Assembly: GCF_008974225.1 (NCBI RefSeq)
Contig: NZ_BKZR01000014.1
Span: forward strand, 9,962 to 73,961
Source: Weizmannia acidilactici
GTDB lineage: Bacteria; Bacillota; Bacilli; Bacillales; Bacillaceae_C
DNA: 64,000 nucleotides
Reading direction: 5' to 3'
The notes below the pieces were generated by a model that was given only the letters and a program-made list of their open reading frames with translations, did no database searches and was not told the DNA's origin. This document shows, piece after piece, positions 52,563 to 60,963 of the stretch (its first letter is position 1; the number at the start of each line of letters is the position of its first letter). A program made the translations under genes and the position numbers.

Positions 52563-53615
52563 ATGTTGACGGAACAACAAGTGTATGATGCGATAAAAGG
52601 GTTTGAAGATCCTTTTTTACATAAAACGCTGGAAGAAACAAAAGGGATTGTCGAAATCAAAATCAAAGAGGAAATCCAGCATGTCAGCGTAAAAGTCGCC
52701 ATTGCGAAAACCGGCACGAGGGAACAGCTGCAATTGCAGATGGCGATTGTAAAAGCACTGAAGGGAATCGGCGCCAACACGGTCGGCATCCGTTTTGGCG
52801 AGCTTCCGAAAGAAACGCTTGACCAGTTCCGGGATCTGCTGAAGGAAGACAACCCAAATCCGCTTGGCTCCGCCAAAACTGAATTTATCGCGATCGCAAG
52901 CGGCAAAGGCGGTGTCGGAAAATCAACCGTATCCGTGAATTTGGCGGTTGCCCTCGCCCGTCTTGGGAAAAAGGTCGGCCTGATTGATGCCGATATATAC
53001 GGATTCAGCGTGCCGGATATGATGGGCATTATGCAGCGCCCGGTTGTCCGCGGCGAAAAAATCATCCCGGTCGAACGGTTCGGGGTAAAAGTCATTTCAA
53101 TGGGTTTCTTTGTCGAAGATAATGCGCCGGTCATTTGGCGCGGCCCGATGCTCGGCAAAATGCTGAACAATTTCTTCAATGAAGTGGAGTGGGGGGACTT
53201 GGATTACCTGCTCCTTGATTTGCCGCCTGGAACCGGGGATGTTGCACTCGATATCCATTCGATGCTGCCGCGCTGCAATGAGATCATCGTGACAACCCCG
53301 CACCCGACAGCCGCTTTTGTTGCCGCAAGGGCAGGGGCGATGGCATTGCGGACGGAACACAATTTATTGGGTGTCATTGAAAATATGTCTTATTTTGAAA
53401 GCAAGGTTACCGGGGAACGCGAGTATGTGTTCGGCCGCGGCGGCGGGGAAAAATTGGCCGAGGAGCTGCGGACGGAACTGCTTGGACAACTGCCGCTTCA
53501 GCAGCCGGATTGGAATGAGCATGATTTTGCGCCGTCCATTTATGCCGAAGATCACCGCATCGGCAAAATTTATACGGAAATAGCCCGGAAGATTGTCGAT
53601 AAACTGAAAAAATAA
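52563..53615 (+). CDS. salA: Mrp/NBP35-family ATPase SalA
   Basis: 350 residues. An N-terminal MIP18-like domain (1-90) precedes the ATPase with the deviant Walker A SGKGGVGKST at 113-122 and the motif DLPPGTGDVALD. Family members carry Fe-S clusters or, as B. subtilis SalA (YbaL), act as a repressor of scoC. A TATACT lies about 50 bases upstream. Shares a bidirectional terminator with gerD. Confidence 0.93.
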   Translation: MLTEQQVYDAIKGFEDPFLHKTLEETKGIVEIKIKEEIQHVSVKVAIAKTGTREQLQLQMAIVKALKGIGANTVGIRFGELPKETLDQFRDLLKEDNPNPLGSAKTEFIAIASGKGGVGKSTVSVNLAVALARLGKKVGLIDADIYGFSVPDMMGIMQRPVVRGEKIIPVERFGVKVISMGFFVEDNAPVIWRGPMLGKMLNNFFNEVEWGDLDYLLLDLPPGTGDVALDIHSMLPRCNEIIVTTPHPTAAFVAARAGAMALRTEHNLLGVIENMSYFESKVTGEREYVFGRGGGEKLAEELRTELLGQLPLQQPDWNEHDFAPSIYAEDHRIGKIYTEIARKIVDKLKK

Positions 53616-53624
53616 ACATATTGC

Positions 53625-53655
53625 AAAGCGGTGGGGCAGCATCCCACCGCTTTTT
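53625..53655. terminator. bidirectional terminator between salA and gerD
   Basis: AAAGCGGTGGG / TCCCACCGCTTT followed by T's on the plus strand and preceded by A's, so it can serve both converging genes. Confidence 0.88.
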
Positions 53656-53664
53656 CCGGCAGCT

Positions 53665-54219
53665 TCATTTTTTCCCGTCCGTTTCTTTGGCGGCTTTCCG
53701 TAAACTGTCCTCCATTTTCGCTTTAAATAAAGGATCATTAAACGTGTCGACCACAACACTTTGCATTGTTTTCCGCATCTCTTTGCTTTTCAGCATATTG
53801 CGCACTTCTTTTTCATAAACCGGATCTTTTAAAACGTCGATCATCATTGCCTGGTAATCCGGATCTTTCATTAAACTTTTCAGCAATGCTTTGTTTTCGG
53901 TTTTCATGCTTTTGGCAACCGCTTCGGCAAATTTCGGGTCTTTCATCGATTCTTTCCAAAAATCCATGCCTTTTTGGGAGGTTAACGTTTTTTCGATCGT
54001 TTCTTTGACATAGGCCTGGTCAATGACAAGATTCTTTTTCATGTCATCGCTCGTGATGATATCTTGCAGTGCTTTTTTGCCTTCGTCGGTTTTCAATATA
54101 TCAATGACCATTTTTTTCGTCTGGTTATAATCTGTCTGCCCGCCCATTGCGGCATTGCCGGAGCAGGCGGCAAGGGCAGCGCACAGGGGGATGAGGAGCA
54201 AAACAATAATTTTCTTCAT
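53665..54219 (-). CDS. gerD: spore germination lipoprotein GerD
   Basis: 184 residues. Lipoprotein signal with lipobox LAAC (Cys19), then a helical, Lys/Asp/Met-rich body that forms a trimeric coiled scaffold clustering germinant receptors in the spore inner membrane. The start is the ATG after AAGAAGGGAG; a longer frame lacks a ribosome site and would bury the signal peptide. Confidence 0.94.
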   Translation of the reverse strand: MKKIIVLLLIPLCAALAACSGNAAMGGQTDYNQTKKMVIDILKTDEGKKALQDIITSDDMKKNLVIDQAYVKETIEKTLTSQKGMDFWKESMKDPKFAEAVAKSMKTENKALLKSLMKDPDYQAMMIDVLKDPVYEKEVRNMLKSKEMRKTMQSVVVDTFNDPLFKAKMEDSLRKAAKETDGKK

Positions 54220-54248
54220 GCTTTTGGCTCCCTTCTTCATTCTATCTT

Positions 54249-54277
54249 TAATATGGGGAGATTTTTTCGTTTTATGC
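54249..54277 (-). promoter_or_regulatory. sigma-G-type promoter of gerD
   Basis: Minus strand: GCATAA, 16-base spacer, CATATTA, which fits the forespore sigma-G pattern. GerD is a forespore protein. Confidence 0.6.
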
Positions 54278-54355
54278 GCGGGAGGGTAAATGCTAGATTT
54301 TTCAAACAATTATTTGGTACAATCTAAGTACAAAAGCATAAAAGGGGGATGGGCG

Positions 54356-54976
54356 TTGACAAGCCGGAATTGGGTTCGTTTCTTTTTTGCCGTACTCGCA
54401 CTCGGCGGGGTGTCGTCCGGGATATTGGGGTTTTTGATCCGCTGGCCGGAACTGGAGCCTTATGTTGCCCGTATGGATCTGTTATCGATCGTCGGCGCGT
54501 TTTTCTGGTTTGCAGGTGTCGGGTTGATTTTCAGCTTGGTCAGCCAGGTCGGCTTTTTTGCTTATTTAACGGTGCACCAGCTTGGGCTCGATATTTTCCG
54601 TTCGCGGATGGTGTGGCAGGCAATCCAGCTTGTGGCAGCCTGTTATGTGCTGTTTGATTTTGTGTATTTCCGGGCGGATTTCCACCAATCGCTTTGGTTC
54701 GCGGCGGTGGTCCTGGCTGTTTCTTTGGCGGCTGCATTTGCCAAGGCAAAACAGGCTAAAAGCGCAAGTGCGTTCATTCCCGCCCTGTTTTTTATGGTGG
54801 CGGCAACGATATTGGAGTGGGTGCCGGCTTTGCGCGTGAATAATCAATCATGGCTGTATTTAATGTTTTTTCCACTTTTGATCTGCAATGCTTTCCAGCT
54901 CCTTGTTCTTCCGTATTTTTTAAAGCGTTCCCAAAAAGAGAGGGAACAGAAAGCAGCGATGAAGGCCGCAAATTAA
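54356..54976 (+). CDS. kbaA: KinB-signalling pathway activation protein
   Basis: 206 residues, about six membrane segments. KbaA is needed for KinB to feed phosphate into the sporulation phosphorelay. TTG start after AAAGGGGGATGGG; the longer frame starts before this ribosome site. Divergent from gerD and convergent with pdaB, as in B. subtilis. Confidence 0.9.
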   Translation: MTSRNWVRFFFAVLALGGVSSGILGFLIRWPELEPYVARMDLLSIVGAFFWFAGVGLIFSLVSQVGFFAYLTVHQLGLDIFRSRMVWQAIQLVAACYVLFDFVYFRADFHQSLWFAAVVLAVSLAAAFAKAKQAKSASAFIPALFFMVAATILEWVPALRVNNQSWLYLMFFPLLICNAFQLLVLPYFLKRSQKEREQKAAMKAAN

Positions 54977-55012
54977 AAAACCGGATTGCTGCGTGTCGGC
55001 ATCCGGTTTTTT
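54975..55012. terminator. bidirectional terminator between kbaA and pdaB
   Basis: AAAAAACCGGAT / ATCCGGTTTTTT, symmetric with A's and T's on both flanks. Confidence 0.9.
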
Positions 55013-55033
55013 GGCAGGGGGCCCCGTTTTCTG

Positions 55034-55780
55034 TTATGGTATTACTTTCGTTTTCGTTTCGCCGTTTGCGATCATTTCGGAGACGGCGATGAATTTTCCT
55101 TCGTGCGACAGGTTGCGGATGATGGTTGGCAGGGCTTTGTTCGTTTGTTTGGCGGCATCGGAAGCATGGAGCAGGACGATGTCGCCGTTTTTTGCTTCAC
55201 TTGCTTTTTCGATGATTTTATCGGTGCCCGGGTTTTTCCAGTCATCCGTGTTGATGCTCCAATGGACAACCGTGAGCCCCAGTTGGTTGGCTATTTTCAA
55301 TGTCGTTTTGTCAAAATGGCCGGTTGGGGAACGGATGAGTTTCACGTCTTTTACTTCAAGTTTTTTAAACACTTCCTGCGCCTTCAGCATATCGCTTCTC
55401 ACTTTGCTCGGCTCCGTATCGGTATAATCCACGTACGCATAACCGAGGCTCCCGATCTCATACCCGGCTTTTTCGATCATTTGGACAATATCGGGATGTT
55501 GCTCGGCCCAAGCCCCTGATAGAAAAAATGTAGCGGATTTCACGCCGCTTTTTTGCAGCGTTTTAATGATTGGGACGGCTTTTTCATCCCCCCAGCCGAT
55601 ATTAAAGGTAAGCGCAATCCCCTTTTCCCCTTTAAAAACCGCTTTTGGGGCACCGTTTGCTGAAAAAGCGGCAGTTTGCGCCAGCATTTGGGTATATAAA
55701 AATACAGCGGTAAAAAAGGACACAACGATGATGAAAAGGTACTGTTTCCATTTGCGTGTATGCGACTCGGTAGAATGCAT
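55034..55780 (-). CDS. pdaB: polysaccharide deacetylase PdaB, sporulation
   Basis: 248 residues. One N-terminal membrane segment (about 13-33), then a NodB domain. The first metal motif reads TFNIGWGDEKA, the form typical of PdaB instead of TFDDG. Later blocks are SATFFLSGAWAEQHP, IRSPTGHFD and VHWSINTDDWKNPG. PdaB is required to keep spores stable late in sporulation. The missing TFDD aspartate makes true deacetylase activity uncertain for this family. Confidence 0.93.
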   Translation of the reverse strand: MHSTESHTRKWKQYLFIIVVSFFTAVFLYTQMLAQTAAFSANGAPKAVFKGEKGIALTFNIGWGDEKAVPIIKTLQKSGVKSATFFLSGAWAEQHPDIVQMIEKAGYEIGSLGYAYVDYTDTEPSKVRSDMLKAQEVFKKLEVKDVKLIRSPTGHFDKTTLKIANQLGLTVVHWSINTDDWKNPGTDKIIEKASEAKNGDIVLLHASDAAKQTNKALPTIIRNLSHEGKFIAVSEMIANGETKTKVIP

Positions 55781-55913
55781 CAGTCAACCCTCCGTTACAG
55801 ACAGTGCTTGTTTTATTTTATGCGCAAAATTTCCGGGAATATGCAATCAAAAGTTTTCATGATATTTTCCTTATATTTGGCAAAGATAGTGTTACTACGA
55901 ACAGAAAGGGTGC

Positions 55914-56147
55914 ATGCGGGTGTTAGGATTGGTTGTACATGAAAATGAACTGCTGGAACTGCAGTATTTATTAAAAAGGGAGATGGAAGAGATATTATAC
56001 GACTTGAATGACCAAAGGATCGAGCGGACCGTAAAGAGGGCGATGAAGGAAAGGTACCGGATCTTATTCAGGCTCCTGACAAAAGTGGCGCCCCAAAGCG
56101 AATATGCCCAATTCGCCATTCCCCCGAGGCGGGAAAACGAACGGTAA
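55914..56147 (+). CDS. conserved small protein of unknown function
   Basis: 77 residues from the ATG, or 75 from the GTG at 55920, which is better placed after AAAGGG. Charged and helical (ELLELQYLLKREMEEILYDL, TVKRAMKERYRILFRLL), no membrane segment or signal. I recall similar short proteins in other Bacillaceae but no function. It stands alone between pdaB and the cyd operon. Confidence 0.7.
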   Translation: MRVLGLVVHENELLELQYLLKREMEEILYDLNDQRIERTVKRAMKERYRILFRLLTKVAPQSEYAQFAIPPRRENER

Positions 56148-56152
56148 AAGAA

Positions 56153-56193
56153 GGGTGTCTCAAAAGCCGGTTCACAAACTTTTGGGATACACC
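56153..56193 (+). terminator. hairpin after the small gene, possibly an old IS end
   Basis: GGGTGTCTCAAAAG (56153-56166) and CTTTTGGGATACACC (56179-56193) pair with one or two mismatches. It directly follows the small gene and may terminate it. The sequence also resembles the ends of some insertion sequences. The rest of 56.19-56.59 kb has no gene. Confidence 0.45.
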
Positions 56194-56357
56194 TGTTTCA
56201 AGGCACATCTCCAAGGGGCCATTCAAATGACTGTAAAGGCCGTTCCAAGGGAAAAATCAAGCCCGAAACGCATTACAGGGTTGATGAAGACCATTTCCAT
56301 AAAAAACCCCCGTTCAACTTGTCTTTATAAAAATTGTAAAAGTCAAAACTTTAAGCA

Positions 56358-56395
56358 AACAGGGCTGCCAAAGTCCACTTGGGCAGCCCTGTTTG
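56358..56395 (+). terminator. strong hairpin upstream of cydA
   Basis: AACAGGGCTGCC / GGGCAGCCCTGTTT with an 11-base loop. It insulates the cyd operon from upstream transcription. Confidence 0.7.
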
Positions 56396-56460
56396 GATTA
56401 TTGTTCACGTTTGCCGAAAAAAGTCAATAGGTTTCAGGAGGGAAATTTTTGCAAAAATAA

Positions 56461-56539
56461 ATTGTCAAATAATATTCACATGATCTTAAACAATTTGTCA
56501 CACAGCTCCTATCTGTACCTTAAAAAGATTAAATATAAT
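56461..56539 (+). promoter_or_regulatory. cydA promoter region with a Rex-like site
   Basis: TTGTCAA-ATAATA-TTCACA at 56462-56480 is a degenerate TTGTGAA/TTCACAA palindrome with a wider centre than the standard Rex operator. TATAAT at 56534-56539 is a good -10, but its -35 is poor. Redox control of cydABDC by Rex is known in Bacillus; the match here is imperfect. Confidence 0.4.
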
Positions 56540-56591
56540 ATAAGTGTAATGATAAAGTATCGGAAAACGGATAAGGAGGGAATGTTGGGAA

Positions 56592-57983
56592 ATGAGTGAG
56601 TTAGTATTGGCACGTGCCCAGTTCGCAACGACGACATTGTTCCACTTTATTTTCGTGCCGCTTTCAATCGGTTTGGCTTTTATTGTCGCAGTAATGCAAA
56701 CGCTTTATTTGGTGAAAAAGAAAGAAATCTACCGAAAAATGGCGAAGTTTTGGGGAACTTTTTTTCTCATCAATTTTGCGGTCGGTGTTGTCACCGGGAT
56801 CATCCAGGAATTCCAATTCGGGATGAACTGGTCGAGCTACTCCAGGTTTGTCGGGGATGTATTCGGCGCGCCGCTTGCGATTGAAGCGCTGCTAGCGTTC
56901 TTCATGGAATCGACTTTCATCGGCCTGTGGATTTTCGGCTGGGACAGGCTGCCGAAAAAACTCCATCTTGCCTGCATCTGGCTTGTTTCGATCGGGACAA
57001 TGCTGTCGGCGCTCTGGATTATGGCCGCAAACTCATTCATGCAAAACCCGGCCGGCTATACGATTCATAACGGCCGCGCGGAAATGAACGATTTTGCCGC
57101 TGTGATTTTGAACCAAAAATTACAGGTTGCCTATCCGCATATTATTTTTGGCAGCCTCGCAACGGGTGCTTTCTTCATTGCCGGCGTTTCGGCTTGGAAC
57201 TTGATTAAGAAAAAAGAAGTGGCCTTTTTTAAACGCTCTGTTTCCATTGCACTGATCATCGGGTTGATTGGCGGGATCGGCCTCGCGTTTTCCGGCCATG
57301 ACCAGGCACGTTATCTGGTCAGGGTGCAGCCGATGAAAATGGCGGCGGCGGAAGGTCTGTGGAATAATAGCGGGGATCCTGCGCCATGGACGCTTTTTGC
57401 TGTCATTGATACGAAAAATAAAAAATCGGTGGATAAAGTTGAAATCCCATACTTACTGAGCTATCTGTCCTACGGCAAATTTTCCGGGGAAGTCAAGGGT
57501 ATGAACACGCTCCAAAAAGAATACGTGCAGGAATACGGGGAAGGGAACTATATCCCGCCTGTCAAAACAACGTTCTGGAGTTTCAGAATTATGGTCGTGG
57601 TAGGCGGCATCCTCATTTTGTTCAGCCTGATCGGATTGTATTTAGTGTGGAAGAAAAAAATCGAAAACAGCACGCGTTTCCTGAAATGGCTGTTCCCGGT
57701 CATGTTCCTCCCGACGATCGGCAATTCGTTCGGCTGGATCATGTCTGAAATGGGGCGGCAACCTTGGGTCGTCAACGGCTTGATGAAAACAAGCGCGGGC
57801 GTTTCGCCGAATGTTTCGGCCGGCGAGATCCTGTTTTCGATTATTGCATTCTCGCTAGTTTATACGCTTTTGGCGGTTGCGATGGCCTACTTGTTCATCC
57901 GCGTTATTAAACAGGGCCCGCAGGCAAAACCGATGGAAGATATCACTGCAACGGATCCTTTCAATACAAGGAGGGTTGGATAA
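56592..57983 (+). CDS. cydA: cytochrome bd ubiquinol oxidase subunit I
   Basis: 463 residues, about nine membrane segments. The quinol-oxidising, haem-bearing subunit of the high-affinity oxidase. His18 (TLFHFIF) and the block MSEMGRQPW are standard; the Q-loop is the short Firmicute type, as the length shows. SD AAGGAGGG. Overlaps cydB by one base. Confidence 0.96.
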   Translation: MSELVLARAQFATTTLFHFIFVPLSIGLAFIVAVMQTLYLVKKKEIYRKMAKFWGTFFLINFAVGVVTGIIQEFQFGMNWSSYSRFVGDVFGAPLAIEALLAFFMESTFIGLWIFGWDRLPKKLHLACIWLVSIGTMLSALWIMAANSFMQNPAGYTIHNGRAEMNDFAAVILNQKLQVAYPHIIFGSLATGAFFIAGVSAWNLIKKKEVAFFKRSVSIALIIGLIGGIGLAFSGHDQARYLVRVQPMKMAAAEGLWNNSGDPAPWTLFAVIDTKNKKSVDKVEIPYLLSYLSYGKFSGEVKGMNTLQKEYVQEYGEGNYIPPVKTTFWSFRIMVVVGGILILFSLIGLYLVWKKKIENSTRFLKWLFPVMFLPTIGNSFGWIMSEMGRQPWVVNGLMKTSAGVSPNVSAGEILFSIIAFSLVYTLLAVAMAYLFIRVIKQGPQAKPMEDITATDPFNTRRVG

Positions 57984-58993
57984 TGCAGTTAAATGAATTA
58001 TGGTTTGTGCTCGTTTGTGTATTGTTTACCGGGTTTGTATTTCTCGAAGGTTTTGATTTCGGCGTAGGCATGAGCACGAAATTCCTCGCAAGAAATGAAA
58101 CGGAAAAGCGGGTGTTGATCAATACGATCGGCCCGTTCTGGGATGCCAATGAAGTGTGGCTCTTAACGGCGGGGGGCGCAATGTTTGCCGCTTTCCCGAA
58201 CTGGTATGCAACGCTTTTCAGCGGATACTACCTTGCATTTGTTATCCTTTTGCTTGCGTTGATTGCCAGGGGGGTTGCATTTGAATTCCGCGGCAAGCTG
58301 CAAGCAAGCAAGTGGAAGAATATATGGGATTGGTCGATTTTCCTCGGGAGCATACTGCCGCCGTTTTTGCTCGGCGTGTTGTTCTCGGGGCTCATTAAAG
58401 GTCTGCCAATTGACAAGTCAATGACGATGCATGCCGGATTTTTCGATATCGTCAACCTTTACACTATTGTCGGCGGTATTGCCTTTGTTGTCCTCGTTTA
58501 CTTGCACGGTCTGATGTTTCTCACGCTGAAAACGGAAGGCGAACTCCGCGAGCGCGCCGGGAAAGCCGCGATGAAAATGTATGTCGCAGCCGGTGCAGTC
58601 GTCATCCTGTTTACTATACTAACAGCGGTTTTCACAGACGCCTTTGTGAAACGGGGAGCAATTTTAATTCCGCTCTATGCGGTCGCGATCGTGCTGTACC
58701 TTGCTTTGTACCCGCTGCTGCGGAATAAAAAAGAAGGCTTGAGTTTCACGGTAACCGGGCTGGTTTTAATTCTTGTCACGGCTTCGTTTTTCATCGCGCT
58801 CTTCCCGAACGTGTTGATCAGTTCAACGGATGTGGTGAATAACCTGACGCTGTACAAAGCTTCGTCCAGCCCATATTCATTGAAAGTTATGACGATTGTG
58901 GCATTGACAATGGTACCGATCGTGCTGGCGTATACAATCTGGAGTTACTACGTTTTCCGGAAACGTGTCACGCCGCATGAGCTGCATTATTAA
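57983..58993 (+). CDS. cydB: cytochrome bd ubiquinol oxidase subunit II
   Basis: 336 residues, about eight membrane segments. Begins ELWFVLVCVLFTGFVFLEGFDFGVG, the usual CydB opening; GPFWDANEVWL is also typical. Coupled to cydA by a one-base overlap with SD AAGGAGGG inside cydA. Confidence 0.96.
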   Translation: MQLNELWFVLVCVLFTGFVFLEGFDFGVGMSTKFLARNETEKRVLINTIGPFWDANEVWLLTAGGAMFAAFPNWYATLFSGYYLAFVILLLALIARGVAFEFRGKLQASKWKNIWDWSIFLGSILPPFLLGVLFSGLIKGLPIDKSMTMHAGFFDIVNLYTIVGGIAFVVLVYLHGLMFLTLKTEGELRERAGKAAMKMYVAAGAVVILFTILTAVFTDAFVKRGAILIPLYAVAIVLYLALYPLLRNKKEGLSFTVTGLVLILVTASFFIALFPNVLISSTDVVNNLTLYKASSSPYSLKVMTIVALTMVPIVLAYTIWSYYVFRKRVTPHELHY

Positions 58994-59011
58994 GTATGTG
59001 AAAAATGTTAA

Positions 59012-59118
59012 GCCCGGCAAAGCTTTGCTGGGCAAGTAAAAAATGTACTAGGACGCGGTCGAAAAAGCGCGCCCGCCACCCACCCGGGGAGCAGATTTCG
59101 GGCAAACCGGGTGCTTTT
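59012..59118 (+). terminator. two hairpins between cydB and cydD
   Basis: GCCCGGCAAAGCTTTGCTGGGC (59012-59033) is a near-perfect palindrome. CACCCGG (59081-59087) pairs with CCGGGTG (59107-59113) followed by CTTTT. They may lower expression of the exporter genes relative to cydAB. Confidence 0.5.
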
Positions 59119-59214
59119 CATTTTATGACAGGGCTTTTAGGGAAAGCTCGCGCGGATTTTCGCAATCAAAAGCATGCCGGCATCACCTGGCGTGCAGGCA
59201 AGGAGCTGGTGCGG

Positions 59215-60963
59215 ATGGATAAACATTTGTTGCATTATAAAGGAAGCATCCAGGCGATGTTTTTGGTCGGATGCCTGACATTGGTCCAGTCATTCGCAGT
59301 GATTGTGCAGGCAGTGTATTTGGCCAAAGCGATTGTCCATTTGTATAAAGGGGCGCCGTGGCAGGAAGCGCTGGCCGAGTTCGGAATCTTTTTTGCCGCC
59401 CATATCGTTAGGCATTTTTTGCAGTGGGCGAAATCGCGGATTGCATTCCGCTTTGCCAACCGTACATCCCTGCATTTCCAGAACTTGCTTGTACAAAAGC
59501 TTTTTCGAATCGGGCCGCGCGCGATCAGCAGGCACGGTACAGGGAATCTTGTAACGCTTTGTCTGGAAGGCATTCCGCAATTCCGTACGTATTTGGAGCT
59601 GTTTATTCCGCGGTTTATCTCCTGCATGTGCATCCCTGCCGTCCTCTTGGCCTATTTTTTCCTCACAGACATCGAAACAGGCATCATTTTGCTGCTTGTC
59701 ATGCCGATTTTGATTGGATTTTTGATTTTGCTCGGGCTTGCCGCGCAAAAGCAGAAAGACGCAAGATGGGAAACGTACCAACTGCTTTCCCGGCATTTCG
59801 TCGATTCGTTAAGGGGGCTTGTGACGCTAAAATTTTTAGGGCGGAGCAAAGGCCATAAAAAAGCGATATGGGAGGTCAGCAACAAATACCGCATTGCCAC
59901 GAACCGGACACTTCGGATCGCATTTTTATCTTCGTTTTCATTGGACTTTTTTTCAACGTTGTCTGTCGCGGTCGTGGCGGTTGAACTCGGGCTCAGGCTG
60001 ATCAACGGCCATATCGGTTTTGAGCCAGCCTTGGCGCTTTTGATTTTGACGCCGGAATATTTCATGCCGGTCCGCGATCTTGGCAGCGACTACCATGCGA
60101 CAATGGACGGGAAAGAAGCGGGCGAGAAAATCCACCGCCTACTTGCGGAAAAAGAAGATTTCGGAACCGGCCTGTCTTTCCCAATCAAGGCTTGGAATGA
60201 GAACAGCATCTTGTCGGCTGAAGGGCTTGAAAAACGATCGGAGGAAGAAAACCGGGCGATTTTGCATGATGTCGATTTCAGCGTCCGCGGGTTTAAAAAA
60301 ATCGGCATTATCGGCGTTTCAGGTTCCGGTAAGTCTACGCTCATTGATTTGTTGTCCGGATTCTCCACTCCTGAAAGGGGCCGCATCAAGTTGGACGGGA
60401 TGGAGGTTCCGCATCTGTCATTCCCGGAATGGCAGCGGCAGGTGAACTATATCCCGCAGCACCCGTATATTTTTTCCGGAAGCGTACGCGAAAATATCGC
60501 TTGGTACGCACCTGATGCGCCGCTTGAAAAAATTGAAGAAGCGGTCCGGACGGCAGGATTGTCTGAATTGGTCGCAAATTTACCAAACGGATTGGATGAG
60601 ATGATCGGCCAGGGGGGAAGGGCATTAAGCGGCGGCGAAGAACAGCGGATTGCGTTGGCGCGCGCATTGTTGGATGAGCGGCCGGTGATGCTTTTGGATG
60701 AACCGACCGCTCATTTGGATATCGAAACCGAACAGGAGATCAAGCGGTTGATGCTGCCGCTGTTTGAAAACAAGCTTGTCTTTTTTGCCACCCACCGCCT
60801 GCATTGGGTGAAAGAGATGGATCTGATTTTGGTGATGGACGGCGGCAAACTTGCGGAATGCGGCACATACGAAGAACTGTACCGAAAGAAAGGCGCCTTT
60901 TACCAATTGGTAGAGGCGCAGCGGGGAGGCGCGGAAAATGAAGTACTTCAATCAGTATATTAA
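59215..60963 (+). CDS. cydD: ABC exporter for cytochrome bd assembly, first subunit (CydD-type)
   Basis: 582 residues: six membrane segments, then an ATPase with Walker A GVSGSGKST, signature ALSGGEEQR and Walker B VMLLDEPTAHLD. CydDC exports glutathione or cysteine in E. coli and is needed to assemble cytochrome bd; the cargo in bacilli is less clear. ATG at 59215 after AAGGAG, giving MDKHLLHYKG; earlier in-frame starts run through a hairpin. B. subtilis names this position cydC. Overlaps the next gene by 26 bases. Confidence 0.93.
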   Translation: MDKHLLHYKGSIQAMFLVGCLTLVQSFAVIVQAVYLAKAIVHLYKGAPWQEALAEFGIFFAAHIVRHFLQWAKSRIAFRFANRTSLHFQNLLVQKLFRIGPRAISRHGTGNLVTLCLEGIPQFRTYLELFIPRFISCMCIPAVLLAYFFLTDIETGIILLLVMPILIGFLILLGLAAQKQKDARWETYQLLSRHFVDSLRGLVTLKFLGRSKGHKKAIWEVSNKYRIATNRTLRIAFLSSFSLDFFSTLSVAVVAVELGLRLINGHIGFEPALALLILTPEYFMPVRDLGSDYHATMDGKEAGEKIHRLLAEKEDFGTGLSFPIKAWNENSILSAEGLEKRSEEENRAILHDVDFSVRGFKKIGIIGVSGSGKSTLIDLLSGFSTPERGRIKLDGMEVPHLSFPEWQRQVNYIPQHPYIFSGSVRENIAWYAPDAPLEKIEEAVRTAGLSELVANLPNGLDEMIGQGGRALSGGEEQRIALARALLDERPVMLLDEPTAHLDIETEQEIKRLMLPLFENKLVFFATHRLHWVKEMDLILVMDGGKLAECGTYEELYRKKGAFYQLVEAQRGGAENEVLQSVY